64,000 nt of DNA from Tatumella saanichensis (GTDB taxonomy: Bacteria > Pseudomonadota > Gammaproteobacteria > Enterobacterales > Enterobacteriaceae): positions 62,001 to 126,000 of the forward strand of contig NZ_ATMI01000004.1 in the NCBI RefSeq assembly GCF_000439375.1. Direction: 5' to 3'. Made by a program: the position numbers and the translations under genes. The notes below the pieces were generated by a model, which saw only the letters and a list, made by a program, of their open reading frames with translations, was not told the origin of the DNA and ran no database searches. Shown piece after piece: positions 8,914 through 19,217 of the stretch. The stretch's first letter is position 1. Each line of letters opens with the position of its first letter.

Positions 8914-9549
8914 ATGCCAAGTCCATTGGAGAAGAAAGCTTCACAGTTTGCCCATGATGCACATGCACAGATCGATCAGCGCCGGAAATATACGGGCCAG
9001 CCCTACATCGTCCATCCTCAAGCGGTGGTAGAACTGGTACGCAATGTCAGTACAGATGACAGTCTACTGGCCGCAGCTTGGTTACATGACACCTTAGAAG
9101 ATACGCCCACGACATTTCGCCAGCTTTACCGGTTGTTCGGTAAAGAGGTGGCCCTATTGGTCAGTATGCTCACCAATCCCCCGGCCCGTGAACAGGACGG
9201 TAGATTGCAACGTAAACAGCGTCAGTTACATCATTACCTTCATGCCTCGCCACAGGCTCAGACGATAAAACTTGCGGATATCATTGATAATACCCGCGAT
9301 GTCGTCGACAATGACCCTGACTTTGCACGGCAATATCTGGTAGAAAAACTGATTCAAATCGACTTACTGCGCGACGGTGATCCGCAGTTATGGGCCTTGG
9401 CAGAGGACCAGATCCGTCAGCAAATCAGCCGCCTGTGCCAGCCCCCTTTCAATCAATCCACCGCTGGATTCCGCCACCTAACCGAACAGTACATGACAGC
9501 CAAACTGAAAGACTGTCTGCCAACCCGGCATTATTACGTGGAAAAATGA
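8914..9549 (+). CDS. MESH1-like HD-domain hydrolase (putative small alarmone hydrolase)
   Basis: 211 residues, single HD domain of the (p)ppGpp-hydrolase type. The pattern RRKYTGQPYIVHP (His34), AAWLHDTLEDT (His58-Asp59, Glu62-Asp63) and IKLADIIDNTRDV (Asp122) places all four expected metal ligands in the order and at nearly the spacing known for MESH1 and the SpoT hydrolase domain. No synthetase, TGS or ACT domain follows, so it would be a stand-alone hydrolase. Expected reaction: (p)ppGpp to GDP/GTP plus pyrophosphate, though family members also act on NADPH. ATG 8914 is preceded by AAGAGGTG. Monocistronic, ahead of yiaF. Substrate is inference. Confidence 0.8.
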   Translation: MPSPLEKKASQFAHDAHAQIDQRRKYTGQPYIVHPQAVVELVRNVSTDDSLLAAAWLHDTLEDTPTTFRQLYRLFGKEVALLVSMLTNPPAREQDGRLQRKQRQLHHYLHASPQAQTIKLADIIDNTRDVVDNDPDFARQYLVEKLIQIDLLRDGDPQLWALAEDQIRQQISRLCQPPFNQSTAGFRHLTEQYMTAKLKDCLPTRHYYVEK

Positions 9550-9623
9550 TATCACCCACGGTTTTCTCTGTGTTTGCCCGTTGGCGAGCCCGTGGGTTTG
9601 CACTATCCTTGGGGATCTCTCTG

Positions 9624-9639
9624 CTTGTAAACTTACAAG
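9624..9639. promoter_or_regulatory. 16-bp palindrome upstream of yiaF
   Basis: CTTGTAA-AC-TTACAAG, a perfect inverted repeat 28 bp before the yiaF start. It could be a transcription-factor operator; I do not recognise the regulator. Confidence 0.4.
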
Positions 9640-9666
9640 TTGTCGAATAACAGGAGTAGGTTCCTT

Positions 9667-10380
9667 ATGACATCAGGCATTTTCCGTGTTGCAAAGCAGT
9701 CTGGATTTCTGCTGGCAACAGTATTGATGGTATTTCAGCTCAGCGGTTGTGGTGACAAACAAGCAGAGCAGGCGCAAGCTTTCGGTAACTTTCTACAGAA
9801 TACCGTGATGCGCACCAACGGCCAGCTGCCAACGCTCAGCGAAAATCAGAAAAAGAGCTTTGGTAATTTTGCCGGGGATTACGCCATCCTCTATGGCTTC
9901 TCACAACAATTGAACCGTGCCATCAATGATGGTGTGCGCCCGGTGACGGATGAGTTAGCCACCATCAAAGTGCCGGCAGATTATCAGTCTCAACGTGACA
10001 CGTTACGCCAAGCTTCCAGTGCCCTAAATGTGGTTACCCAGCAGGTGGAAAATGCCCGTAATTTAGCCGATAGCAGCCGTACTTCACTAAAATTACCTGC
10101 AGATTTACAAAAGACCTATGATGCCGCCTACCAGCATGCGGTCACCGATCCGGCGCAACAGATATTACCTTTATTACCTCAGTTACAGACTCTGACCAGT
10201 GCAGTGATCAGTACCGGTGATTTCTTACAATCTCAGAGCAATACCGTCAGCTTCAATAACAATAGCGTCCAATTCCCGACCCAGGATTTGGTGAAACAAT
10301 ACAATGATCTGGTCAATCAGATTGCCACTGCAGCTCCGGTACTTAGCCAGTTGCAACCCTTACTGGCCAATACCCAATAA
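9667..10380 (+). CDS. yiaF: YiaF, DUF3053 lipoprotein
   Basis: 237 residues. A lipoprotein signal with lipobox LSGC (Cys28) indicates attachment to the cell envelope. The body carries the YiaF/DUF3053 pattern: [40 protein letters not shown] and a long Gln-rich helical region. Length and sequence agree with E. coli YiaF (236 residues), a protein without established biochemical role. ATG 9667 is used; a TTG nine codons earlier is in frame but would place extra polar residues before the signal peptide. Followed by a terminator-like hairpin. Confidence 0.9.
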   Translation: MTSGIFRVAKQSGFLLATVLMVFQLSGCGDKQAEQAQAFGNFLQNTVMRTNGQLPTLSENQKKSFGNFAGDYAILYGFSQQLNRAINDGVRPVTDELATIKVPADYQSQRDTLRQASSALNVVTQQVENARNLADSSRTSLKLPADLQKTYDAAYQHAVTDPAQQILPLLPQLQTLTSAVISTGDFLQSQSNTVSFNNNSVQFPTQDLVKQYNDLVNQIATAAPVLSQLQPLLANTQ

Positions 10381-10388
10381 TCTAGGCC

Positions 10389-10412
10389 ACTCTGCGGGTT
10401 CACCCGCAGAGT
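10389..10412 (+). terminator. Terminator after yiaF
   Basis: ACTCTGCGGG-TTCA-CCCGCAGAGT, a perfect 10-bp stem with a TTCA loop, eight bases after the yiaF stop, followed by a short T stretch. Confidence 0.65.
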
Positions 10413-10510
10413 TTCCGACAGCACCTGTTGTCGGTAAAGAATATTGCCGCAGATCTGTCTGCCCGCTGGGGTTTTCGTGTATCCTTGCCCGCTGTCCAAA
10501 GGAGTCGATG

Positions 10511-10873
10511 ATGAAACAACCAGAACAAGCCGAGATTAAGCGTCTCAGCGACCAGCTTGATGCCCTAAACCATAAAACCCAACCGTTGATTGAAGCCGGT
10601 GATATGGAAAAACTGGGAGACGTCCAGAAAGAAAAACTCAAGCTAGAAGAGGAAATTAAGCGGTTACGCGGTGTCCGTGAGGAAAAGCTGAGTACCGAAG
10701 CGCGTAAATTACAGAAGCTGACCTTCAGCCGAGCCATCACCAAAAAAGAGCAAGCCAACCTCGGCGCGTTGAAAAAAACCGTTCGCGGGATTGTGATTGT
10801 TCACCCGATGACCGCTCTCGGCCGTGAAATGGAGCTCACTGACGTAACCGGCTTTGCTAAGAAAGCATTCTGA
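10511..10873 (+). CDS. yibL: YibL family ribosome-associated protein
   Basis: 120 residues, the length of E. coli YibL. The N-terminal half is a charged coiled coil ([25 protein letters not shown]), and the C-terminal half has the conserved [17 protein letters not shown] and [17 protein letters not shown] stretches. The E. coli protein co-purifies with ribosomes; its role is undefined. Two ATGs are adjacent at 10508 and 10511; the second lies six bases from AAAGGAG and gives the family length. In E. coli the gene follows the mtl operon; here it stands between yiaF and a VirK-family gene. Confidence 0.92.
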   Translation: MKQPEQAEIKRLSDQLDALNHKTQPLIEAGDMEKLGDVQKEKLKLEEEIKRLRGVREEKLSTEARKLQKLTFSRAITKKEQANLGALKKTVRGIVIVHPMTALGREMELTDVTGFAKKAF

Positions 10874-10889
10874 CCGGTCACCTGTCCGC

Positions 10890-11882
10890 TCACCGTGTAC
10901 CGGCGTCCTCACCCACAGCGGTATCAAACTGCTGTGCTAAGTTATCCAACAACTGATAACGACGCCGGTATTCTGCCCGTTTCTTACTGACCACTTCTTC
11001 CAGTGGCTTACGGGTCAGCTGTAAAGGCAATTCAAAAAGCCCCTGTGTATTGCTCACCCCGCCAAGGCTTTCCCAAAAATCACGGTAACTGGCAAAGAAT
11101 TTAGCCTGTTTACTGCGACGATATCTCAAGCTACGGAATACATGGGTTTCCTCACTCACTGCGAGGATCTGCGGCATCCCACAGGCTGAAGCTAGCATCA
11201 TTACCACATCCATCAGCAAACGCTTGGGAAACAGGCCATAGGCGGCACGGGTCGCTTCACGGATCAATGTATTGGCATCATCGTGACCCGGTCCCTGCAG
11301 ACCACCGATCATCATGCCGACTGGCGTCAGCACAAAGGTCACCGTCGCCACCGATTGTTGCTGATAACTGAGACAGATCGTCGCCTCACCTTCTCGATCA
11401 AACCGGGCCGGACCATAACTAAACTGAAAGCTGCTGTCATTGGCACCACTGAGTGTCAGCCAAGGCGTCAAAGACGTCTGACTAAACAGTTGTCGCAATG
11501 TGGGTGATTGCACTGCAGCAATGAACTGATAATGTCCAAGGATCGTTAATGCACGCTGACGCAACGTAAAACCCGCACTCAGATAAGGGCGGTGAATTTT
11601 TGCCGGTAACAGACCCTGTTGATCCATCAGCCGTGGAAAGGCTTCCAACTGGGTCAGCGCCTGTAAATAGTCAAAACTGACTTTAGGGTAGCAGCAACAG
11701 CGCAGTAGGAATTTCAGAGCGAAACGTTTTTTACCCCAGGCTAGACCAGGGTGGGTTCTTCCTCGGATCACTGACCATAACAGTGAACCATGAGAGGTTT
11801 GAGAAGGTATAGGAAGTAAGGTTGTCACATAGCCGCCTGGGTGTAGTAAACAGACCTCAGAGCATATCGGCTGTGACTTCAA
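10890..11882 (-). CDS. VirK/YbjX family protein (DUF535)
   Basis: Up to 330 residues. The family pattern is visible: LLWSVIRGRTHPGLAW near residue 35, LGHYQFI, the VTFVLTPVGMMIGGLQGP core and FPKRLLMDVVMMLA, ending in a basic segment with KKRAEYRRRYQLLDNL. Members (Shigella VirK, E. coli YbjX) are linked to envelope protein export and peptide resistance, without known biochemistry. No signal peptide. The frame begins with TTG at 11882 without a clear ribosome site; a GTG about 18 codons in is also possible, so the first residues are uncertain. Convergent with yibL. Confidence 0.8.
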   Translation of the reverse strand: MKSQPICSEVCLLHPGGYVTTLLPIPSQTSHGSLLWSVIRGRTHPGLAWGKKRFALKFLLRCCCYPKVSFDYLQALTQLEAFPRLMDQQGLLPAKIHRPYLSAGFTLRQRALTILGHYQFIAAVQSPTLRQLFSQTSLTPWLTLSGANDSSFQFSYGPARFDREGEATICLSYQQQSVATVTFVLTPVGMMIGGLQGPGHDDANTLIREATRAAYGLFPKRLLMDVVMMLASACGMPQILAVSEETHVFRSLRYRRSKQAKFFASYRDFWESLGGVSNTQGLFELPLQLTRKPLEEVVSKKRAEYRRRYQLLDNLAQQFDTAVGEDAGTR

Positions 11883-11962
11883 CGAAGATTCAATCGAGGG
11901 TGAAACATTAATACTGCTGATGAGAATTCACCAGTGGTTGAGGCTAAGTTTAGGTTCATAGC

Positions 11963-11993
11963 AAAAAAAAACCGACAGCCAAGGCTGCCGGTT
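11963..11993 (-). terminator. Intrinsic terminator of sodA
   Basis: On the minus strand AACCGGCAGCC / GGCTGTCGGTT with one G-T pair, followed by eight T. Lies 21 bases after the sodA stop codon. Confidence 0.93.
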
Positions 11994-12014
11994 CATCACT
12001 GAAATAGTCAGGGA

Positions 12015-12632
12015 TTATTTTGCAGACGCAAAACGGGCCGCAGCCTCATCCCAGTTAACCACGTTCCAGAACGCTTTGATGTAATCAGGACGTTTGTTCT
12101 GGAATTTCAGGTAGTAAGCATGTTCCCACACATCCAGACCCAGGATAGGGAAACCGGATGCTCCGGAGATCGCTTCACCCATCAGCGGGCTGTCCTGGTT
12201 AGCGGTAGAGACCACTGCCAGTTTATCGCCTTTTTTGACCAGCCACGCCCAGCCAGAACCGAAACGGGTAGCCGCGGCTTTTTCGAATTCTTCTTTGAAC
12301 TTCTCCACGCTACCGAAATCTTTTTCGATAGCCGCTTTCAGTTCACCCTGCAGCGTAGTGCCGGTTTTCAGGCCTTTCCAGAACAGGCTGTGGTTAGCGT
12401 GCCCGCCTGCGTTGTTACGCAGTGCAGTTTTCTTCTCAGCAGGAACCTGATCCAGTTTAGTGATTAATTCTTCAACCGGCAGAGAAGCAAACTCAGTTCC
12501 TTCCAGCGCCGCATTGGCGTTATTAACATAAGCTTGGTGATGTTTAGTGTGATGGATTTCCATCGTTTCCTTATCAAAGTGCGGCTCAAGCGCATCGTAA
12601 GCATAAGGCAGGGATGGTAGTGAATAACTCAT
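12015..12632 (-). CDS. sodA: Superoxide dismutase [Mn]
   Basis: 205 residues, cytoplasmic Fe/Mn-type superoxide dismutase. Manganese ligands are His27 ([13 protein letters not shown] region), the His of [10 protein letters not shown], and Asp and His of [13 protein letters not shown]. The SodA-type sequence [24 protein letters not shown] supports Mn rather than Fe use. Start ATG 12632 follows GGAGAGG; the frame continues five codons upstream but the family begins [13 protein letters not shown]. It converts superoxide to hydrogen peroxide and oxygen. A TATAAT box lies about 70 bases upstream; in E. coli the gene answers to SoxRS, Fur and ArcA, which I could not confirm from sites here. Confidence 0.98.
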   Translation of the reverse strand: MSYSLPSLPYAYDALEPHFDKETMEIHHTKHHQAYVNNANAALEGTEFASLPVEELITKLDQVPAEKKTALRNNAGGHANHSLFWKGLKTGTTLQGELKAAIEKDFGSVEKFKEEFEKAAATRFGSGWAWLVKKGDKLAVVSTANQDSPLMGEAISGASGFPILGLDVWEHAYYLKFQNKRPDYIKAFWNVVNWDEAAARFASAK

Positions 12633-12700
12633 GTTCAACCTCTCCATTCTGATTTAAGGACAACATATCTCAAAGGACACGCTGTATAAGCACTGACTCC

Positions 12701-12706
12701 ATTATA
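12701..12706 (-). promoter_or_regulatory. -10 element of sodA
   Basis: A perfect TATAAT on the minus strand in ACTATAATGG, about 70 bp before the sodA start. No good -35 is visible at 17 bp, in keeping with an activator-dependent promoter. Inference from position. Confidence 0.5.
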
Positions 12707-12772
12707 GTTAAATAATTGATCGGGAAAAGGAGAATCAGTCTCGATAATGGGGTAACGGTCTGTTTTTCTGAC

Positions 12773-12810
12773 AAAAAAAACTGCTGAACTTAGAAGAATT
12801 CAGCAGTTTT
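12773..12810 (-). terminator. Intrinsic terminator of the aminotransferase gene
   Basis: On the minus strand AAAACTGCTGAA and TTCAGCAGTTTT form a 12-bp stem closed by a ten-base loop and followed by further T residues. Located 15 bases after the stop codon. Confidence 0.93.
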
Positions 12811-12825
12811 AGACAAATTTGGGGA

Positions 12826-14166
12826 TCAGTAGCCCAGTTCAGTCAGTGATTTATCCAGCGCACCGACCAACCAATCTATATCGGCCACTTGGAACGCGAG
12901 CGGCGGACGCAATTTCAGGACGTTACCGTAAGGTCCGGCCACAGAGGTTAATACGCGGTGCTCACGCAGACGTTCAATCAGATTCAGTGCCAGTTCTTTA
13001 TCCGGCGTCTTGGTTTCGCGATCTTTGACCAGTTCAAAACCAATAAACAGCCCTGCACCACGGATATCACCAATACATTCGTGACGATCCATCAGTTTAC
13101 GCAATTCGCCGAGTAACTGTGCACCGACTACACGGCTATGTTCTTGCAGTTTCTCTTCTTCGATGACTTTCAGTACTGCCTGCGCCGCCGCCATAGCAAC
13201 TGGGTTCCCCCCAAAAGTATTGAAGTAAGGAATATCATCACTGAATGTCGCCAAGACATCACTTTTAGCCAGCAGGCCCGAAACCGGGATACCGTTACCC
13301 ATCGGTTTACCAGTAGTAATGATATCCGGCACTACGCCGTGGCGGCCAAAGCCCCAGAAACTGTCACCGGTACGGGCAAAGCCTGGCTGAACCTCATCCG
13401 CAATGAAAATCCCACCGTTTTTATGGACGACATCCACGGCCTGTTTGAGGAAACCTGGAGGATTCGGTAATACCCCGTCCGACGAGAAGATGGAATCGGC
13501 CAAGAAGCCGGCGAACTTAATGCCATGTGCCGCCATATCATCGATCTGGCGCTGAATTTCCGCCGCAAACCATGCGCCTAAATCCGGCGCATCAACACGA
13601 TAATCATCCGGCGGTGATACCAGACGGGTCGTCGCTGCCAGTGGCTGGCCACTGCCCAGTGCGGGAGAGGCGCCAGAGGTCAGATCACTGGTACCGTGAT
13701 AGGCTTCTTTGGTGACGATAATACCGGTACCGCCGCTAAAAGAGCGTGCCACACGGATCGCCAAGTCATTGGCTTCTGAGCCCGTACACATATACATGGC
13801 TTTATTGATCTCTGCTGGAGCCGTCGCCAGTAAAGATTCACTGTAATCGAGAATAGTTTCATGCAGATAACGGGTGTGGGTATTCAGCATTTTCATCTGC
13901 TGAGTCACCGCCTCAATCACTGCCGGGTGACAATGTCCGATACTGGCCACATTGTTATACACATCCAGATATTTATCACCGTTAGCATCCCACAGATACT
14001 GGCCCTCGCCGCGTACCAGATGCACTGGTTTTCGATAAAACAAGCGATAGGAATCGCCGAGCACCTGGCTGCGCTTTTCCGTCAGACTACGGGTATCCGC
14101 ATCCAGTCCAGAGGCATGCTCAGCACGGAAGCTGTTGGTATCCATGATGGTAGAACGAGTGGCCAT
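12826..14166 (-). CDS. Class III PLP-dependent aminotransferase, substrate unknown
   Basis: 446 residues, AGXT2/omega-amino-acid type of the class III aminotransferases. Visible elements: YLDVYNNVASIGHCHPAV near the start, MYMCTGSEANDLAIR for phosphate binding, AYHGTSD, IFIADEVQPGFARTG with the Asp that contacts the pyridine nitrogen, and the Schiff-base lysine in IITTGKPMGNGIP. Family members take amino groups from omega-amino acids or act as phospho-lyases on ethanolamine phosphate; I cannot tell which. ATG 14166 has AGGAG six bases upstream. Divergent from a DeoR-type regulator, which probably controls it. Confidence 0.85.
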   Translation of the reverse strand: MATRSTIMDTNSFRAEHASGLDADTRSLTEKRSQVLGDSYRLFYRKPVHLVRGEGQYLWDANGDKYLDVYNNVASIGHCHPAVIEAVTQQMKMLNTHTRYLHETILDYSESLLATAPAEINKAMYMCTGSEANDLAIRVARSFSGGTGIIVTKEAYHGTSDLTSGASPALGSGQPLAATTRLVSPPDDYRVDAPDLGAWFAAEIQRQIDDMAAHGIKFAGFLADSIFSSDGVLPNPPGFLKQAVDVVHKNGGIFIADEVQPGFARTGDSFWGFGRHGVVPDIITTGKPMGNGIPVSGLLAKSDVLATFSDDIPYFNTFGGNPVAMAAAQAVLKVIEEEKLQEHSRVVGAQLLGELRKLMDRHECIGDIRGAGLFIGFELVKDRETKTPDKELALNLIERLREHRVLTSVAGPYGNVLKLRPPLAFQVADIDWLVGALDKSLTELGY

Positions 14167-14351
14167 ACTTACTCCTGTCACAATAATCAGCGGGCATACG
14201 GGGTTCAATACTGTCTGGCTCCATCATGGCGTATTTTCAGAAAAATGCAACTAAATACACAAAAGCAATAAAATACACACACCAGACTCCCATACTGCGC
14301 TACACTGCAACAACTGTTATTATCCGCCGCCGGTTTTATTGAGGATGTTTT

Positions 14352-15128
14352 ATGTTGCAGGAAACGCGATTACACCGAATTCGTTCATTGATCAGCACCC
14401 ATCATCAGGTCAGTACTGAGCGTATCATCAAAGAACTGGGTGTCTCCCGTGAAACCGCGCGCCGTGACATTATTGCTCTGGAACAACAAGGCGTTGCCCG
14501 GCGGGTACACGGCGGCATTGTCGCCATTGAAGCCCCCGCAGAACTGCCGTTACCCCTGCGCTATGCGGCACAGGAAAAAGAAAAACGCGCCATTGCCCGC
14601 TGTGCCGTTGCACAACTGCATGCCGGTCAAACCCTGTTCCTGGATTCCGGCAGTACTACCACCCTACTGGCTCAGGAACTGCGGACCATGTCCGGCCTGA
14701 CCATTATTACCAACAGCCTACAGGCGGCGCTGGCACTCACTGCCAGTGAAAATGACAGCCAACTCAGTCATGACGTGATCTTATTGGGTGGCAGTATGTC
14801 TGCAGGCACACAGCAAACTCAGGGCGGAAATACTGTTAATGAAATCCACCGCTATCAGGCCGATGTCGCTCTGCTGTCTCCGGTGGGGGTTGATGCAACC
14901 AATGGGGCCAGCAGTTTTTCACCAGCTGAAGCGGCCATTGCCGCGGCTATGGCGCATCAGGCCAGACAACTTATTCTGTTGGCGGACAGCAGCAAACTCG
15001 GGATCACCAGTCGCTACTGCTATGCCCGCCCCGCTGACATTCAGCTGTTGATTTCAGATAGCCAAGCATCACAACATCCGGCTTGGTCAGCGCTCACTCG
15101 CCAGCTCGATCAGGTGATTGTGGCCTGA
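14352..15128 (+). CDS. DeoR/GlpR family transcriptional regulator
   Basis: 258 residues: N-terminal DeoR helix-turn-helix ([24 protein letters not shown], about residues 22-45, then RVHGG) and a DeoR C-terminal sugar-phosphate sensor domain ([40 protein letters not shown]). Such regulators usually repress a neighbouring catabolic gene until a phosphorylated intermediate binds. The only obvious target here is the divergent aminotransferase, with about 185 bp between the starts. GAGG precedes ATG 14352. Its last 19 bases overlap the end of convergent fdhD. Confidence 0.88.
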   Translation: MLQETRLHRIRSLISTHHQVSTERIIKELGVSRETARRDIIALEQQGVARRVHGGIVAIEAPAELPLPLRYAAQEKEKRAIARCAVAQLHAGQTLFLDSGSTTTLLAQELRTMSGLTIITNSLQAALALTASENDSQLSHDVILLGGSMSAGTQQTQGGNTVNEIHRYQADVALLSPVGVDATNGASSFSPAEAAIAAAMAHQARQLILLADSSKLGITSRYCYARPADIQLLISDSQASQHPAWSALTRQLDQVIVA

Positions 15129-15964
15129 GAAAGCCGTTGCGGGTGGGTATAGATGATCCCTTTACCGGGTTTACTGAAACCCACTAACGTCAGGCCACAG
15201 CGCTCTGCCACGCTGACCGCCAACGCGGTCGCCGCAGAGACGGCAAACAGGATCTCTACGCCGCAGGCCGCCGCTTTTTGGACCATCTCATAGCTTGCGC
15301 GGCTAGAGACCACCACCGCTCCCCTTTGCCACTGCTGCTGACTGCGACAGCCTAGCAGTTTATCCAGTGCCACGTGCCGCCCCACATCCTCACAGCCATG
15401 TAGCAGTTCACCGGAGGCTGACATCCAAGCCGCCACATGAGTGCAACCCGTCTGGCGGCCAATCGGCTGAAAATCACTGAGTGCCGCTAAGCCACGATCG
15501 AGATGTTGCAGATCAAAGTGCTGACTAAAGGGTAATGGTGCCAGCGGTTTAGCGATTTGTTCTAGCTGTTCGACCCCGCACACACCGCAACCGGTGCGTC
15601 CAGCCATAGCACGGCGCTGATCTTTCAATGCCATAAAACGCCGTGATGAGAGTTCTATCTGTACCTCTATCCCGTCACAGCTGGCCGCAACCTCCATCCC
15701 GTAAATTTCCGTAGCAGAGGCAATAATTCCTTCCGATAACGAGAAACCGAGGGCAAAAGCCTCCAGATCGCGCGGTGTTGCCATCATCACTACGTGAGAA
15801 ATGCCGTTATACACCAAGGCCACCGGCACTTCTTCGGCCAGCATATCATCCTGAGGTTGGACACCCTGTGCCCCTTGCAGAGACTGGCGAGTCCATACCG
15901 GCAGGTGTACCAAACCAGGACGCCCTGTGGAGTCATTATCATTATCAAGATCAGAAAATTTCAT
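15110..15964 (-). CDS. fdhD: Formate dehydrogenase accessory sulfurtransferase FdhD
   Basis: 284 residues, against 277 in E. coli. FdhD passes sulfur from IscS to the molybdenum cofactor of formate dehydrogenases; the active cysteines are in the loop [11 protein letters not shown]. Other family stretches: [59 protein letters not shown] and [18 protein letters not shown]. The frame runs 40 codons upstream of ATG 15964, but that extension would be encoded by the glyS terminator and is rejected. The GAGG before the ATG is close (two to three bases). No formate dehydrogenase genes are in the window. Confidence 0.95.
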   Translation of the reverse strand: MKFSDLDNDNDSTGRPGLVHLPVWTRQSLQGAQGVQPQDDMLAEEVPVALVYNGISHVVMMATPRDLEAFALGFSLSEGIIASATEIYGMEVAASCDGIEVQIELSSRRFMALKDQRRAMAGRTGCGVCGVEQLEQIAKPLAPLPFSQHFDLQHLDRGLAALSDFQPIGRQTGCTHVAAWMSASGELLHGCEDVGRHVALDKLLGCRSQQQWQRGAVVVSSRASYEMVQKAAACGVEILFAVSAATALAVSVAERCGLTLVGFSKPGKGIIYTHPQRLSQATIT

Positions 15965-16052
15965 TACCTCAGCACCGCGTAAATCGCTCAGGAAAACGGT
16001 TTTAGCACAGAACCGGAGCCGAGTGTTAACCTCTACGAGCGAACGCCAGCCA

Positions 16053-16083
16053 TAAAAAAAGCGAGCCGAAGGCTCGCTTTTCA
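16053..16083 (-). terminator. Intrinsic terminator of the glyQ-glyS operon
   Basis: On the minus strand AAGCGAGCC-TTC-GGCTCGCTT followed by a run of T, 16 bases after the glyS stop. Confidence 0.95.
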
Positions 16084-16098
16084 TCGATCACTGACCGG

Positions 16099-18168
16099 TT
16101 ACTGCAACAGAGAAATGTCCGCAACCTGCAGGAATAGCTCGCGTAACTTCGCCAGCAACGTCAGACGGTTGATACGCACCGCTTTATCTTCGGCATTAAC
16201 CATGACATCACCAAAGAAGTTATCCACGGCTTCACGCAATTCCGCCAGTTCGTTCAACGCTTCCTGATAACGGCCTTCGGCAAAGTAAGGCTGCAATTTG
16301 CTGGTCAGCGCACTGACATAGGTCGCCAGAGTAATTTCCGCATTCTCTTTCAGCAGAGAGGCCTGCACGCTGTCATTCAGTGGCTCATCCGATTTCGCCA
16401 GAATATTTGACACACGTTTGTTGGCTGCCGCCAACGCCGCCGACTGCTCCAGGGTACGGAAGTGAGAGACCGCGCGCATACGAGCATCGAAATCTGCCGG
16501 ACGGGTCGGACGACGCGCCAGAACCGCTTGCAGCGTATCGATGGCATAGCCCTCTTCTTGATACCAACTGCGGAAACGGCCCAGCATAAAGTCGATCACA
16601 TCCTCGACCACATTGGCGTTAGTCAGCTTGTCGCCATACAGACGCACCGCTTCTTCCGTCAGCGTTTGCAGGTCCAGATCCAGCTGTTTACCGACGATAA
16701 TACGCAGCACACCCAGCGCCGCACGACGCAGGGCGAACGGGTCTTTATCCCCTTTAGGATGCTGACCGATACCGAAGATCCCCGCCAGGGTATCCATTTT
16801 ATCGGCAATCGCCAGCGCACAGGAAACCCCACCTTCCGGTAGTGCATCGCCAGAGAAGCGTGGCTGATACTGCTCATTCAGGGCAACCGCTACATCTTCA
16901 GCCTCACCATCATGGCGCGCATAGTGCATGCCCATCACACCTTGGGTGTCGGTGAATTCGAACACCATGTTCGTCATCAGATCACATTTTGACAGCAATC
17001 CGGCACGCGTTGCATGGTTGACGTCGGCACCAATCTTCGCCGCAATCCAGCCCGCTAAGGCCTGAATACGATCGGTTTTATCGCGCAGCGTCCCCAACTG
17101 TTTCTGAAACAGCACGGTTTCTAGACGTGGCAACTGATCTTCCAAGCGCTGTTTACGGTCGCTATTAAAGAAAAACTCAGCATCCGCCAGACGTGGACGC
17201 ACCACTTTCTCGTTACCAGAAATAATCTGCTGTGGGTCGGAGGATTCGACATTGGCCACAAAGATAAAGTTTGGCAGTAACTGACCGTCGCTGCCGTATA
17301 CCGGAAAGTATTTCTGGTCACCTTTCATGGTGTATACCAGGGCTTCCGCAGGTACTTTCAAGAATTTTTCTTCGAAAGTAGCCGTCAGAACAACCGGCCA
17401 TTCTACCAGCGAGGTCACTTCTTCCAGCAGGCTATCGTTCAGGTCAGCGGTACCGCCCAGGGTCTGTGCCGCAGCTTCGGCACCCGCTTTAATCGCCGCT
17501 TTACGAGCTTGGTAATCGGCCATCACTTTGCCGCGTTCCAGTAAGACCTGCGGATACTGATCAGCATGCTCAAGGGTGAATTCCGCTTCACCCATAAAGC
17601 GGTGTCCACGGATCACACGATCGGAGGTAACTCCCAGGATCGTCGCTGGGATCAGTTCATCCCCCAGCAGCAGGGTCACTGTGTGTACCGGACGCACAAA
17701 TTGGACATCACTGTCAGCCCAGCGCATCAGTTTAGGTACCGGCAATTTGCTCAGGACACCGGCCACCATCTCCGGCAGCAAAGATACCGCGCTTTCGCCT
17801 TTCATTTGCGCACGGTACAGCAGCCACTCGCCTTTATCGGTGGTCAGACGTTCAGCCTGATCAACAGTAATTCCGTTACCGCGCGCCCAGCCTTCGGCCG
17901 CTTTGGTCGGTTTACCGTCAGCATCAAAGGCTGCCGCAATCGCCGGTCCGCGTTTCTCGACTTCGCGATCCGCCTGGGCGGTGCTCAGTGCCGCCACTTT
18001 GACGGCCAGACGGCGCGGCGCGGCGAACCACTCCACGTCACCATGGGCCAGACCGGCATTATCCAGTTCGGTAGTCAGTTGACTGGCAAAAGACTCTGCC
18101 AGTTGACGCAAGGCTTTTGGTGGCAGCTCTTCGGTGCCGATTTCCACCAGAAAGGTTTTTTCAGTCAT
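16099..18168 (-). CDS. glyS: Glycine--tRNA ligase beta subunit
   Basis: 689 residues, exactly the E. coli GlyS length, and collinear with it from [20 protein letters not shown] to [12 protein letters not shown]. The beta subunit of the alpha2-beta2 glycyl-tRNA synthetase binds and proofreads the tRNA; it contains an HD-type fold and a C-terminal anticodon-binding (DALR-like) domain. Key conserved stretches [13 protein letters not shown] and [12 protein letters not shown] are intact. It starts nine bases after the glyQ stop, so the two are co-transcribed. A 418-codon frame on the opposite strand is a shadow of this gene pair. Confidence 0.98.
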   Translation of the reverse strand: MTEKTFLVEIGTEELPPKALRQLAESFASQLTTELDNAGLAHGDVEWFAAPRRLAVKVAALSTAQADREVEKRGPAIAAAFDADGKPTKAAEGWARGNGITVDQAERLTTDKGEWLLYRAQMKGESAVSLLPEMVAGVLSKLPVPKLMRWADSDVQFVRPVHTVTLLLGDELIPATILGVTSDRVIRGHRFMGEAEFTLEHADQYPQVLLERGKVMADYQARKAAIKAGAEAAAQTLGGTADLNDSLLEEVTSLVEWPVVLTATFEEKFLKVPAEALVYTMKGDQKYFPVYGSDGQLLPNFIFVANVESSDPQQIISGNEKVVRPRLADAEFFFNSDRKQRLEDQLPRLETVLFQKQLGTLRDKTDRIQALAGWIAAKIGADVNHATRAGLLSKCDLMTNMVFEFTDTQGVMGMHYARHDGEAEDVAVALNEQYQPRFSGDALPEGGVSCALAIADKMDTLAGIFGIGQHPKGDKDPFALRRAALGVLRIIVGKQLDLDLQTLTEEAVRLYGDKLTNANVVEDVIDFMLGRFRSWYQEEGYAIDTLQAVLARRPTRPADFDARMRAVSHFRTLEQSAALAAANKRVSNILAKSDEPLNDSVQASLLKENAEITLATYVSALTSKLQPYFAEGRYQEALNELAELREAVDNFFGDVMVNAEDKAVRINRLTLLAKLRELFLQVADISLLQ

Positions 18169-18177
18169 CGCTGCCTC

Positions 18178-19089
18178 TTATTTTTTGTTATTGCACATCG
18201 GGAAGCCCAAGGCTTCACGGGAAGCATAGTAGGCTTCGGCTACGGCTTTGGTCAGGGTACGGATCCGCAGGATATAGCGCTGACGTTCAGTCACAGAGAT
18301 CGCTTTACGGGCATCCAGCAGGTTAAAACTGTGTGCCGCTTTCAAAATACGTTCGTAAGCCGGCAGTGGCAGAGGTTTTTCCAGTGCCAGCAGGGTCTGT
18401 GCTTCTTTTTCATACTGTTCGAAGCAACTGAACAGGAAAGGCACATCCGCGTATTCAAAGTTGTAGGTCGACTGCTCCACTTCGTTCTGGTGGAACACAT
18501 CCCCATACGTGGTTTTACCCAGCGCACCGTCGCTCCATACCAGATCGTAGACACTGTCCACACCCTGGATATACATCGCCAGACGCTCGAGACCATAGGT
18601 AATTTCACCGGTCACCGGTTTACACTCCATACCGCCGACCTGCTGGAAGTAGGTAAACTGCGTGACTTCCATACCGTTCAGCCACACTTCCCAGCCCAGC
18701 CCCCAGGCACCCAGCGTCGGGTTTTCCCAGTTATCTTCGACAAAGCGGATATCGTGTACACCCGGGTCAATACCCAGCGCCTGCAGGGAACCGAGATACA
18801 GTTCCTGCATGTTCTCCGGTGACGGTTTGATCATCACCTGGAACTGGTAATAGTGCTGCAGACGGTTCGGGTTTTCGCCGTAACGTCCGTCAGTCGGACG
18901 ACGGGAAGGCTGCACGTATGCCGTGGCGACAGGCTCGGGGCCCAGTGCACGTAGGCAGGTCATAGGGTGCGAGGTCCCCGCACCGACTTCCATATCCAGT
19001 GGCTGGACAATGGTGCAGCCCTGTTGTGCCCAGTAATCCTGCAAGGTCAGGATCAGGCCCTGAAAGGTCTTGGTATCAAACTTTTGCAT
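18178..19089 (-). CDS. glyQ: Glycine--tRNA ligase alpha subunit
   Basis: 303 residues, the same length as E. coli GlyQ. This is the catalytic class II subunit that forms glycyl-adenylate; class II motif regions are seen in [18 protein letters not shown], the [20 protein letters not shown] segment and [14 protein letters not shown]. First gene of the glyQ-glyS operon. A TATACT -10-like box lies on the minus strand at 19135-19140, about 45 bases upstream; its -35 is poor. Confidence 0.98.
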   Translation of the reverse strand: MQKFDTKTFQGLILTLQDYWAQQGCTIVQPLDMEVGAGTSHPMTCLRALGPEPVATAYVQPSRRPTDGRYGENPNRLQHYYQFQVMIKPSPENMQELYLGSLQALGIDPGVHDIRFVEDNWENPTLGAWGLGWEVWLNGMEVTQFTYFQQVGGMECKPVTGEITYGLERLAMYIQGVDSVYDLVWSDGALGKTTYGDVFHQNEVEQSTYNFEYADVPFLFSCFEQYEKEAQTLLALEKPLPLPAYERILKAAHSFNLLDARKAISVTERQRYILRIRTLTKAVAEAYYASREALGFPMCNNKK

Positions 19090-19217
19090 GTTGAGTTCGC
19101 ACGCTATTTGGCCGGATGAAAAAAAGTGGCTGGTAGTATACCCCTTGACCGTCGGATGTGCAGCCGGAAATCAGCGTAACTGCTGCCTGCTCGGGAAAAT
19201 CATCGTCAGCGTTGGGG

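Noticed and set aside
15965-16084. 40-codon N-terminal extension of FdhD
   Set aside because: It would be encoded by the glyS terminator region and has no match to the family N-terminus.
17566-18822. 418-codon open frame on the plus strand
   Set aside because: Antisense to glyS and glyQ, which are certain; low-complexity His/Gln/Arg-rich translation typical of a shadow frame.
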